Positions 22,741 to 34,200 of a stretch of 64,000 bases of DNA are shown here, piece after piece; the first letter of the stretch is position 1; the number at the start of each line of letters is the position of its first letter. The notes beneath the pieces were generated by a model. That model was not told where the DNA came from. It ran no database searches and worked only from the letters and a program-made list of their open reading frames with translations. Origin of the DNA: Drosophila pseudoobscura (taxonomy: Eukaryota > Arthropoda > Insecta > Diptera > Drosophilidae); NCBI RefSeq assembly GCF_009870125.1, contig NC_046681.1, positions 27,984,001 to 28,048,000 on the forward strand, written 5' to 3'. The position numbers and the translations under genes are program-made.

Positions 22741-24087
22741 ATGTTGAGCAAGCTTGTGCCCCGCATCAAAGCCAAGCCACTGACGGAGAGGACTAGCTCC
22801 CGCGATGCCTTTGTCTACTTGGATCGAGTGCAGAAGTTCTTCGGCTGGACAGCGGTCGAGGATAAGAGGTGGAGGATCCCCTACATTCTGTGGGGTATTT
22901 TCATGAACCTGCTGCTGATCTTCTTCCTGCCGATCTCGATGCTGGTGGCATACATTCAGATGTTCAAGAGCTTCACGGCAGGCGAGTTTCTCAGCTCCCT
23001 GGAGATCACGGTGAATATGTACGGATGCGTTTTGAAGTGCATCTACACCATTTGGGGCTTCAAGGGGTTTACGGCAGCCAGAAAGGTGCTCGACGAGCTG
23101 GACCTGCGCTGCACCAGCGACGAGGAGCGGAACAGTGTGCACCGCTGCGTGGCTCTGGGGAACCTGAGCTACGTGTTGTTTCACATCTTCTACTCGGGAT
23201 TTGTGGTCATCAACTGGACGGGCTACGTCCTGATGGGCAGGCACGCCTGGATGATGTACCTCCCTGGACTGGACGCTGAAAATAACTTCTTCGTAGCCAG
23301 CTTGTGCGAGATACTTCTGATGAGCGGTGTGGTCACCATGGATCAGTGCACGGACGTCTCTCCTCTGGCCCACATGCTAATGGCTCGCTGCCACATCTGT
23401 CTGCTCAAGGATCGGTTGACAAAGCTACGCACGGACCCCACCAAAGACGAGGACGAACACTACGAGGAGCTGAGCAACTGCGTCCACGACCATCGCTTGA
23501 TATTGGAGTACGTAGCTTCCCCGTCTGCACTATTTTTGTATGCGATTAAAACGTCCACATCCCCCCACCTTTAAAACGTCCACATCCCCCCACCTTCCTA
23601 GCTATGTCAAGGCTCTGCGGCCCACCTTTTCAGGGACCATATTCGTGCAGTTCCTCTTGATTGGTATAGTTCTAGGCCTGTCCATGATCAACGTCATGTT
23701 CTTCTCGACCCTCTGGACGGGCCTCGGCACCGTGTGCTTCATGTTCTGTGTGTGCCTGGAAACCTTTCCCTTCTGCTACCTTTGCAACATGATCATCGAT
23801 GATTGCCAAAAGCTATCGGACAATCTGTTCCAATCGGATTGGACGACTGCCAGTCGCAGATACAAGTCCACGCTGGTCTACTTTCTGCAGAATCTCCAGA
23901 AACCGATTATCTTAACAGCGGGTGGAGTGTTTCCCATCTGCATGCAGACGAATCTATCGGTAAGAACTCTTCGGATAGTCTCTATATATCCTTTATATAA
24001 CCTCTCGATTCTTTGAAGATGGTGAAGCTGGCCTTTTCCGTGGTCACCGTAATAAAACAATTCAATCTGGCGGATAAGTTTCAGTAG
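22741..24087 (+). CDS. odorant receptor 22a/22b ortholog, intact copy 1
   Basis: Three exons, 22741-23507, 23602-23959 and 24019-24087, joined by GT...AG introns (phases 2 and 0), give 397 residues, the length of Drosophila melanogaster Or22a. I recognise Or22a/b from SRDAFVYLDRV, FTAGEFLSSLE, GRHAWMMYLPGLD, ARCHICLLKDRL, GTIFVQFLLIG and the receptor signature TAGGVFPICMQTNLS. The family is seven-transmembrane with an inverted topology (N-terminus inside) and forms an odour-gated cation channel with Orco. Or22a serves ab3A antennal neurons that detect fruit esters. Hydrophobic segments lie at about 45-70, 138-158, 185-200, 264-290 and further on. Residue 305 is cysteine where the other copy and melanogaster Or22a have aspartate (MFCVC versus MFDVC). 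Intron 1 contains a 25-nt tandem duplication absent from copy 2. Whether it is Or22a or Or22b cannot be said: the duplications are lineage-specific. Confidence 0.95.
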
Positions 24088-24802
24088 GAAAACACTACCA
24101 AACTTGACTAGACCTTGCAAATATTTATTTATTATGTAATGAAGTAGAAATTATGGTCACAAAAATGTTAAATAAAGGAAGTAGACCCAAGTAGACATCG
24201 TCTAGAGATTGGTTTTAAATGGGGTAAAATTGTATTTTGTGTTGCAAAAATTTCCTTGGTGTTCATCCCGTTGATGGTCCTTGCTATTATACTCCTTACA
24301 CCCAGTGAATGTTCTATGATGTCTCGCATCAGCTACAGGACCCGTTCATGATTTTTTAAAGGTTATTTCATTCGCAGCTTCTCCATTCCCAAAGTTAATA
24401 ATTCAACAAAATTTCAGTGAAGGTTAGTTTGAAACCAAAAAAAGTATTTTTATGTTAAGAATTTAATATGTGAAAAGGCGAAAGGTTGAAGATCTCGACT
24501 GAAAGATACCCTCTGAATAGATGGCAACACTTGAGGGGAATTCCAAGCCCCCAAAAGGGCCATCAATACATTCATTGGATACTCCTACCGATCGCTTTAT
24601 AATTCGATCGACTGGCAGATCTACCGTTCAATTCAGAGGCTCATATATTTCAAAATTACTTCAAAACTACTGGACAAGCACATCATGCCCGCGTTGTGGT
24701 CGGAAAACTGGCAAGTCATGCAAGAAAACCACAACAAACGGGCGAACTATAAAAGACACTTGACCCTCAACCCTCAACAATATTCAAGGAAGAACGGCCA
24801 AG
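24088..24802. repeat. duplicated Or22 spacer, copy B
   Basis: This 715-bp spacer is nearly identical to 22063-22740 apart from scattered substitutions and about 40 extra nt at 24201-24240. It supplies the 3' end of copy 1 and the promoter of copy 2. The offset between equivalent promoter and ATG positions of the two receptor genes is 2062 bp. Confidence 0.85.
24748..24755 (+). promoter_or_regulatory. TATA box of the second intact Or22
   Basis: TATAAAAG, 55 bp upstream of the ATG at 24803. Confidence 0.75.
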
Positions 24803-26124
24803 ATGTTGAGCAAGCTTGTGCCCCGCATCAAAGCCAAGCCACTGACGGAGAGGACTAGCTCCCGCGATGCCTTTGTCTACTTGGATCGAGTGCAGAAGTT
24901 CTTCGGCTGGACAGCGGTCGAGGATAAGAGGTGGAGGATCCCCTACATTCTGTGGGGTATTTTCATGAACCTGCTGCTGATCTTCTTCCTGCCGATCTCG
25001 ATGCTGGTGGCATACATTCAAAAGTTCAAGAGCTTCACGGCGGGCGAGTTTCTCAGCTCCCTGGAGCTCACGGTGAATATGTACGGATGCGTTTTGAAGT
25101 GCATCTACACCATTTGGGGCTTCAAGGGGTTTACGGCAGCCAGAAAGGTGCTCGACGAGCTGGACCTGCGCTGCACCAGCGACGAGGAGCGGAACAGTGT
25201 GCACCGCTGCGTGGCTCTGGGGAACCTAAGCTACGTGTTGTTTCACATCTTCTACTCGGGATATGTGGTCATCAACTGGACGGGCTACGTCCTGATGGGC
25301 AGGCACGCCTGGATGATGTACCTCCCTGGGCTGGACGCTGAAAATAACTTCTTCGTAGCCAGCTTATGCGAGATACTTCTGATGAGCACCGTGGTCACCA
25401 TGCAACAGTGCACGGACGTCTCTCCTCTGGCCCACATGCTGATGGCTCGCTGCCACATCTGTCTGCTCAAGGATCGGTTGACAAAGCTGCGCACGGACCC
25501 CACCAAAGACGAGGACGAACACTACGAGGAGCTGAGAAACTGCGTCCACGACCATCGCTTGATATTGGAGTACGTAGCTTCCCCGTCTGCACTATTTTTG
25601 TATGCGATTAAAACGTCCACATCCCCCCACCTTCCTAGCTATGTCAATGCTCTGCGGCCCACCTTTTCAGGGACTATATTCGTGCAGTTCCTCTTGATTG
25701 GCATAATTCTGGGCCTGTCCATGATCAACCTCATGTTCTTCTCGACCCTCTGGACGGGCCTCGGCACCATGTGCTACATGTTCGATGTGTGCCTGGAAAC
25801 CTTTCCCTTCTGCTACCTTTGCAACATGATCATCGATGATTGCCAAAAGCTATCGGACAATCTGTTCCAATCGGATTGGACGACTGCCAGTCGCAGATAC
25901 AAGTCCACGCTGGTCTACTTTCTGCAGAATCTCCAGAAACCGATTATCTTAACAGCGGGTGGAGTGTTTCCCATCTGCATGCAGACGAATCTATCGGTAA
26001 GAACACTTCGGATAGTCTCTATATATCCTTTATATAACCTCTCGATTCTTTGAAGATGGTGAAGCTGGCTTTTTCCGTGGTCACCGTTATAAAACAATTC
26101 AATCTGGCGGATAAGTTTCAGTAG
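24803..26124 (+). CDS. odorant receptor 22a/22b ortholog, intact copy 2
   Basis: Exons 24803-25569, 25639-25996 and 26056-26124 encode 397 residues, with the same intron phases as copy 1. I count about 12 amino-acid differences from copy 1 (positions 74, 89, 154, 196, 201, 245, 259, 279, 287, 300, 302, 305) and about 11 silent ones. Five of the replacements fall in 279-305, the fifth to sixth membrane segment area. Intron 1 is only 69 nt, a multiple of three with no in-frame stop, so a retained intron would insert 23 residues (from VASPS to about HLPS) rather than truncate the protein; the splice sites and the homology to Or22a show that it is an intron. The 3' flank after the stop differs from that shared by the decayed copy and copy 1. 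Function as for copy 1: fruit-ester reception with Orco. Confidence 0.95.
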
Positions 26125-26439
26125 GAAAGCACTACTAATAGGACATGAATATGTTCATCAGTTTAGGGCGAGGTTCATCCCCAAGAAGGGATGCAAAACA
26201 TACCTAAGTTGATTAGACCTTGATATTGATATTTCGTTGTCAATGATGTAGGAACTAGAATCACAAAAACGTTAACTAACGAAAGTAGGAACTGATTTCA
26301 CCTGTAGAAGAAAATAAATCTTTAAATGCAGATTTTTCCTTGGGCAATATCGTATTTTGTAACCATTTTCCGTGGCCTGCTATGAGTCATCGAATCAGCT
26401 ACAGGACCCCTATATATCCCCACCTTGCAGTTTATGTAC

Positions 26440-26660
26440 TATTGGCTTCATTATCATGTAAATTTTACCAAAACAAATGTCGTTATGCAATTAGGCAGGA
26501 CATTGCAATTGGCAGTGCAGCGGCAATGCATGCAAATTCTGTTACCGAAAATAGAGCTAATTATAAACGAGGAGACCATTTATACACGTAATTTATATTT
26601 TCGGGGCTTGCATATCGCTCTCTGCGGTTTCTATTCCATGTGACATCATTTCAACGGCCA
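26440..26660. repeat. right member of the diverged repeat flanking the Or22 array
   Basis: Matches 20250-20480 in the same orientation (shared CTTCATTATCATGTAAAT, ACCAAAACAAATG/TCTAAAACAAATG, TTTATATTTTCGG). It is absent from the two internal spacers, which jump directly from CAGCTACAGGACCC to the promoter-side sequence. Confidence 0.7.
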
Positions 26661-28329
26661 AAATTACCATAAAAATAATGCATTTTCATATTTCCACATG
26701 TAATAAGGTTCTGGTTAAGCCAATTCAGTCATTTCAATCCCTTGCGGGACTGTACATTATTTCGAAATTGGGGTGATAGATTCAAAAACATCTTCTAAAC
26801 GTTTTAAAGACTCCGAAGTGGTTTCGGAGACTGCATTTTTGAGCCATTTCTTGAAAAAGGGTACCCGAACTCAACTAAGACTTGGAACATTCAACTTTAT
26901 AAGACTATAAATAGTGCAGGCAATCGTTTTAAATCTTTTTGTTGGATCCACAACCATAAAAACACCTCTGCTCTGCTGTTTGCTTCGATTTTTCCTCTGT
27001 GAAACGTTAAACGTTGACGTTAAAGAATTCTTCTTCATTTAAAAAAAAATAAATATACAATTTTTCGATTAATTAACAGACTCGTCAAAAGATTCTGCGG
27101 CACATTCGTACCGTTCGACGTATCTTTCGACTGCGTTTAATTTGCATATGGATGGCGGTGGCCTTTTGTGTCCGCTTCCGCAGCTGTGTCTGTGTCTGTG
27201 TCCTCAATGCCAAAGAGTCAATATTATTACGGTCTACGCATACCATTTCGGTGGTGGAGAGGGCCAGGGGGAGGCAACCGCAAAGCGTTGGCAAAAATGT
27301 TTTCAATTAATTAAACACCCGAAAAGCGACACCGTAATGAAAATGCAATGTGCTGAGAGAGCGAATAAGAGAGATACGCGTACAGAGTGGCAAACTCGAC
27401 CGACTCAATCAAAAAGGAATGCCAATGTGGTTGAATGTCGATACCTGAGATACCCTTCCAGAGGTATCTCTCTATTGGAGCTGCTATACGATACTAGATG
27501 ACTCTGATTGGGATCAAAATTTGGATCAGCAACCGATTAAAGATCCTGTAGCATGTGTCTAAGGAAGGGACTTGGTAGCAAAGGCGCAGAAAGGTGCTCT
27601 CTTCTCCTGGGTAGAAAAATGCCCCTACAGCACCCAACCAGGACATAGGCCCTCTCTTGCTCTCTCTATCTGCTGCTGTGTGCGTGTCTGTGGCTAGTGC
27701 GGCATGCAGCTCATTAATAATACAGATAATGTGTGTTGGAGGCAATCATTTTTCGGTTGCATGCCAGCGCGGTGGCGCTGATTAACACAGCCACCGGTCA
27801 GCAGAATGTCAGCGAATACTGAATGGTGGGTGGCATGGAGTGTGTGGGGGCCAATGCCATGGGTTAAGAGTAACGGGAATGTGGGACAACGAACCATTAC
27901 AATTCGAATTAATGGCGTTTTGGTAATGTTTTTACTGTGTTAATGGCATGTTCAGTGGTATATCGAAGGATTGGGTAGCGGCTTAATGGCATCTCAGTCA
28001 TATATCTTGCAATACTGTAAATTATAATCGAAAATCATTTTAAATGTAGGTGTGCATGGCCTGGAAGACTCTTTTAAGGGATGCACTTATTGCTTTCTTA
28101 AGAGCTTGAAAGACTCACGACTCTCAGACTGAAATATTTTGTAAAGAAACTGAAGATTATGTATATGACTTCTACAGAAATTATGACCCGAATCAAGCTG
28201 TAAAGCTAGTGAATGGGTCGAAGTCGAATGGGTTTAAAGAAAAGGCACAACTTACTCTTATGTGTAGACTCTACAATATTGTAGAGCGACGTATTGCTCT
28301 TTATTCGCAGACGAAAGCATGTACTATGT

Positions 28330-28580
28330 ATGTACATATGTATGTCGGTCTACGTGGGAGCGACCGATGAACAACCGAAGACCGACCAAGGCCAGCGACC
28401 CGAATTGTCCGAATTGTTTCGTTAGAAATTGAAAGAACGAAAAAGAGCGACAGAATGAGGGCGCTAGATCAGGCTCGGGCTGCAGCTAAACCTCGAACGA
28501 GCGACAGACAGAGCGCGAGCGAGCTGTAGGAACGTAGAGGGTGGACAGAGAGGCGAAAGAACGGCCACTGCAGCGCGTAA
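28330..28580. other. GAGCGA/GACAGA-rich segment, possible promoter or repeat
   Basis: Dense GAGCGA, GACAGA and AACGA words, higher GC than the surroundings, and a palindromic ATGTATGTACATATGTATG stretch at its left edge. No gene can be attached to it. It could be a GAGA-factor-type regulatory element, an unannotated 5' exon, or a repeat fragment. Confidence 0.3.
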
Positions 28581-31188
28581 GCATTTACGGTAAAGCGATT
28601 TGATACAGTGGGCAGTGCAAATAGCGAACAATATTGCTGGCTATTATTTAATTTGGGAGTCCCATTTAATGAACAACATCTGGGATGACAGCTTTTGGGA
28701 ACGGTTCTTGGTGAATCAAGGATTCAAGGTATCAAGGAACTTATCAGTGTGCGTGACTGTATCAGAAGGTACCCTCTTTTCTTGCTTTTGTTGTTCTTAA
28801 TTGAGCGTTTACATTTGCAGTGCATTTCGAGTCACCTTTTCCTGGTCAGAGCTGGAAAAAACGCTTTATTCTAAAGTAAATTCCCAAAGGGGAAAAGCAA
28901 AGTGTTTGCATTTCTTGACTTCAAATTAACAAATGCCCTGGGCACCAGTCCAGTCGCGCATCAGCATAAATTGATATACTATAAACCGGGAAACTTAAAG
29001 TTTGGTCAATAAATCTACTGCTCTCGGAGCGACAGTCCCTTTCGCGCTGTCCACTTAATAAAGTGCAAACAGGCAAGTGATTATTTCACAGCTATTGTTC
29101 GACGCGTACTCTCTCGCACCCCCACGACAGCGTTCGCTGCAGGGAACCGGATGCGGGCAGGAGACGGCGGGGACAACTAGGGAGGGAGCAGGTCCAACAA
29201 AAGGATTTGCGTAATAACCAAAGAAACGAACCAGAAACAGTAACAGAACCACCCGAAACAGATATAAAAAATACAATAACGAAAAGAAAGCGCGAAAAAT
29301 TGTACAGCGTGAAAAAAAAATGTAAAAGTACGGCCATATTACAATGGCAGCAAAAGATGGAGGAGGGAGGAGAGCTGGGGAGATGGAGATGGGCCGGCGG
29401 GTCATCTGCTGTCCAGAGTGCTGCTGTAGAAATTTACGAGCTGCTTTATGGCCACCCACACACACACACACACGACACACACGTACCGACATCGACAGTG
29501 AAATGGTCACGCACTGAAACTCATACGCTCACTCATACTCATTTGCCTCGAGCTAGCAGTCCTCTCAGCCACGCACACAATATAGAGAAGGAGAGCGTGA
29601 ACAAACAGATCCGTTTACTCTCTCTCTCTCTCCTTTTCGATTTCACATGCACACTGGAAAAAATGTATGCCATTGAATGGTAAAAAAAATGCCCAAAAAA
29701 TGAATATATACTCCTACTCATGGCTAACGATCCATTGAACGAGCCTAAGTATTATCCAGTAATCAAGGATGATTTGTAAATTGTTTTTCTAGTGTATTTA
29801 TTATACTCTTGATTACATAAATCCCCACACGCACACACACGGAGAGTTGGGATATAAACATTTATGGGGACTTCGAACACCCTTTCATTGAATAAAAATC
29901 ACTCGTAACAGAATATTTGCATTTTGCGGAAAAGAAAATCGTGTGGAATGAACTGTAGATATGGAAAACTTGCTCAAACCAGCTTAAAATTAGCTGAACG
30001 GTAATTCATAACCGTGGCAGCTAAAAGCTTCCACATTCATGCCATATTCCACAACAAAAGTCCGATCATCGGTTGGAGCAACATGCACAATACTAAGATT
30101 CGTAAATATTGAACTTCCTGCGAAATTCAAATTTAGTTGCTAGATAACCATGGAGGGGTCTATGGCACGAAAAAAAAACTCACAAATTAGCGTTCATCAT
30201 CAATCATCTGTTGGAGCTGGTGCTGCCACAGAGCGGCAGCAGCGTCAGTCGAGGCCAATCGGGTAGAATGCTGACGCTAATTGCAATTTGTGGTTGCATG
30301 CAGCAGCACCAGAAGAGGCAGCAACCAGCTCGATGCTAGTTCACGTTACAATCGCTGGCAAACATCGTTTGGATTTTGGCCCCCCGCCACGTTCCACGTC
30401 CCGCATCCCACATCCCATGCCCTGCACCCCTTACGCCAAGGATGATGATGGATTTGGGTTGGAAAGTGCCGCGAAGTCTAAAAACCGCACCATACGAGGA
30501 GTCATCCACTCTATTCCACGCAATTCAATTGGAGGAAGTTTGGGACTCGGGTTGGGTAACGTGCAACGGGTAACCAGGTAAACTCAATCAAGGACAGGTG
30601 GCCGACAACTGCTTCCATACAAAATACTCGTATTCAAATCAAGTGTTCAGTGTTTGCCCAGAGGGCTGAAAGGCTTCATGTTCAGTGTTTATCCTGCGTA
30701 TGCACACTCGTAAATCGTTGTCAGTATAGGTACATATCTATCCATCTTTGATCTTTCGTCCTTAAATATTCAAAATTTTGCTTTCATCTTAGCAATAAAC
30801 TTATAATGGCTTAAGCAGCGGAAGCTGTCTGGCATCCAAAATGCAAATGAAGCTTAAAGGTAGGTAATAAACGAGTTACTAGAAATGGTAAGAGTCCTTC
30901 ATTGCATCTTAATGTAAAGGAAACAATGAAGGACATTGTATTATGAGAGCTGAAACCTCCTATTGGAAGATGCCGAGGCTTTAAGAGAACTCGGATAGAC
31001 ATTAGAAGCTATTAGAACATCTCCTTCAAACCGTTTTGATTAATTTAGAATCACATTACCGTTTCTCAGCCTGTTCATAACCGTTTCCCAGAAAACTAGC
31101 GGCTCTGTCGAACGGGTAGGCCCCGACAATGCTGTCAATTGCTCATTAATATATCATGCTTACTCGAGCTCAGTTATAGTTTTACTCT

Positions 31189-31196
31189 TATAAATA
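31189..31196 (+). promoter_or_regulatory. TATA box of the 1857-residue gene
   Basis: TATAAATA, 45 bp before the ATG at 31241, implying a 5' leader of about 15-20 nt. Very short leaders are common in fly male-germline genes, which is only suggestive. Confidence 0.55.
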
Positions 31197-31240
31197 TACT
31201 AAACACATAAATAAGTTTCAAAATTTGTGTATTACCCATT

Positions 31241-34200
31241 ATGACTGTGACAAACGAGGAGCTTAACAAGGACAATGCCAATGTTTCGGAGACTCCCGGC
31301 AAAGCTGTTAATCAGAGAGTCAGCCGCAGCTCCTTTGAAGCTTTACCGCGGATTGATGACAGGCAGACATTTAGGTTTGTCCAACGTAAAGTGACGATCA
31401 TGTCGTCGCAAAGTCCCTTCACGGTTTCAAAAAAGAAACTGAAGCCTTGGAAGAGGAAGGTGAGTTCGCGGACTTTTATAGCTCTAGCATTGAAGTCACT
31501 GACTAGACGTCGAGATCTAAGCACAGTTCTGCTGCTTATATGTCCCTCGTCGAAGTGCGATTGCCATAGGATCCACATATACAGCTCTAGAAGCCGTAAA
31601 CATTTGGGCTCGGCGAAGCTGACCATCGAAGAGGCGGATTTGCTCGAAAGCCATCGCAGTCTGGACAACTATTCGGTGGCCTACTGCTCACTGCCCCTCA
31701 CCCTGCAGGACGCAGCTAGCAATAGCCTGATCAAGAAGCAGATCTTCGATTTAGCCCAGGATCCGTCGCAGATTCCGCGGCATTTACTGCACCAGGGCAA
31801 ACCGCTATGCATTTCCACAAGTTTCTTCCTAAACGATAAGGGTGACAACCAATATAAAATGGGGGACTTCAAGGATCAATTAAACTCTATTAACAGCCAA
31901 ACGTTGGAAAAAAGGTTCCTGTTTTTGAGGTCTCAGGATAAAAAGGAGCAGAAGAAGGCTATGCAGTCGAGACTCATCATAAAGGAGAGAAAATCCCAAC
32001 TCCGCCTACTCGCCCGGAAAATTCGTCAGCGCTCATACAGGGAGTCAGTGGCAGAACCTGTCAAAAGTCTATCTGCAAGAATAAAAAGCATTCACACCAG
32101 TCCGCCTTTGACACCGGGATTAGCGTATAATACCCCAACAGCTACTTCCGGAACTGACGATGCTCAGGAGGTCAGTCAACAAACATTACGGGAGTATCCA
32201 CGTCGTTTTACATCTACATCTCTCTGCAAGCCCATAACTAATGAGTTTCCTAAGGACATAAAAGAAGATGGGCGTTCGTCACAGAAGAGGATTCGAAAAA
32301 CCATGCCCGAGTCTCCGCGTCGAATTCCATCCATCCGAAACTATTCTATGCGCCAAACCAAACACAAAAAGAAACGAAAAGAGCATCATCGCAAGCCACA
32401 GGAGCAGAACCAACGAGAGCTAGTCTTCTCTACGACTCGCAATGACGTTCTGCACAAGCGAGTAGCTGAAGAAGATGACGCAAATAAACAAGACGAGGAC
32501 TGGGGCAACATACAGGGGGAGAGTCATCAAGCATGGCCCCAGCTTAAAAATTATGAAGCCCAGAGGAATCCAGACGAAAACAGCAGCTTAAAAGAGGAGC
32601 AGATTCCGCAACTTTTTCCCGAGTCTCCGAGTCGACTTCCACCTACAAGCAACAGTGCTTCGGCTGAAGACAAAACAGATGAGCTCCAAAAGAAACGAAA
32701 AGAGCATCATTGCAAGCCACAGGAGCAGAACCAACGGGAGCTAGTCTTCTATCCAACTCGCAATTCCGTTCTGCACAAGCGAGTAGCTGAAGAAGATGAT
32801 CTAAACAAACAAGACGAGGACTGGGGCAACGTACAGGAGGAGAGTCATCAATCTTGGCCCCAGCTTAAAAATGATGAAGCCCAGAGGAATCCAGACGAAA
32901 ACAGCAGCTTAAAAGAGGAGCAGATTCCGCAACTTTTTCCCGAGTCTCCGCGTCGACTTCCACCTACACGCAACAGTGTTTCGGCTGAAGACAAAACAGA
33001 TGAGCTCCAAAAGAAACGAAAAGAGCACCATCGCAAGCCACAGGAGCAGGAGCAGAACCAACGAGAGCTAGTCTTCTCTCCGATTCGCAATTCCCTTCTG
33101 CACAAGCGAGTAGCTGAAGAAGATGACGCAAACAAACAAGACGAGGACTGGGGCAACGTACAGGGGGAGAGTCATGAAGCATGGCCCCAGCTTAAAAATG
33201 ATGAAGCCCAGAGGAATCCAGAAGAAAACAGCAGCTTAAAAGAGGAGCAGATTCCGCAACTTTTGTCCGAATCTCCGCGTCGACTTCCACCTACACGCAA
33301 CAGTGCTTCGGCTGAAGACAAAACAGATGAGCTCCAAAAGAAACGAAAAGAGCACCATCGCAAGCCACAGGAGCAGAACCAACGAGAGCTAGTCTTCTCC
33401 ACGACTCGCAATGACGTTCTGCACAAGCGAGTAGCTGAAGAAGATGACCCAAACAAACAAGACGAGGACTGGGGCAACGTACAGCAGGAGAGTCATCAAG
33501 CTTGGCCCCAGCTTAAAAATAATGAAGCCCAGATTAATCCAGAAGAAAACAGCAGCTTAAAAGAGGAGCAGATTCTGCAACTTTTGCCCGAGTCTCCGCG
33601 TCGACTTCCACCTACACGCAACAGTGTTTCGGCTGAAGACAAAACAGATGAGCTCCAAAAGAAACGAAAAGAGCACCATCGCAAGCCACAGGAGCAGAAC
33701 CAACGAGAACAAGTCTTCTCTACGACCCGCAATGACGTCCTGCACAAGCGAGTAGCTGAAGATGACCCAAACAAACAAGACGAGGACTGGGGCAACGTAC
33801 AGGAGGAGAGTCATCAAGCTTGGCCCCGGGTTAAAAATGATGAAACCAAGAGGAATCCAGAAGAAAACAGCAGCTTAAAAAAGAAGCGGATTCCACAACC
33901 GTTGCCCAAGTCTCCGCGTAGACTTCCACATATACGCAACACTGCTTTGGCTCAAGGCAAAACAGATGAACTCAGAAAGAAACGAGAAGAAGATAGGCGC
34001 AAGCAACAGGAACGGAACCAACGTGTTCTAGCCTTCTCTCCCACTCGCAATTTTGATCTACGCAAGCGAGTAGCTGAAGAAGCTGCCCCAAACAAACAAG
34101 AGAAGAGTCTGCCGACTATGCTCGAATTTCCGCGTCGTCTACCATTTATGCGTAGCACTGCTCTGCGCAAACTCAAAGCTAAAGAGGTTTCGAGGAAGAG

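Larger units (their letters stand above)
26125..31188. other. intergenic region after the Or22 array
   Basis: No gene is supported. The first part (26125-26430) is the ancestral Or22 3' flank, and 26440-26660 is the right member of the diverged repeat. TATAAATA occurs at 26905-26912 but no frame follows. At 28330-28580 there is a GAGCGA/GACAGA-rich, GC-richer stretch resembling a housekeeping or GAGA-type promoter. A (CA) run lies at 29457-29480. Frames of up to 158 codons near 29.1-29.7 kb follow purine-rich composition and show no protein signature. Confidence 0.6.

Noticed and set aside
22705..23373. 222-codon minus-strand frame across Or22 copy 1 (and the same in copy 2)
   Set aside because: Antisense shadow of the receptor exon; it is duplicated only because the gene is.
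29055..29683. Overlapping 150-codon frames on both strands
   Set aside because: Purine-rich strand with (CA) and (CT) runs; both strands open, no protein signature.
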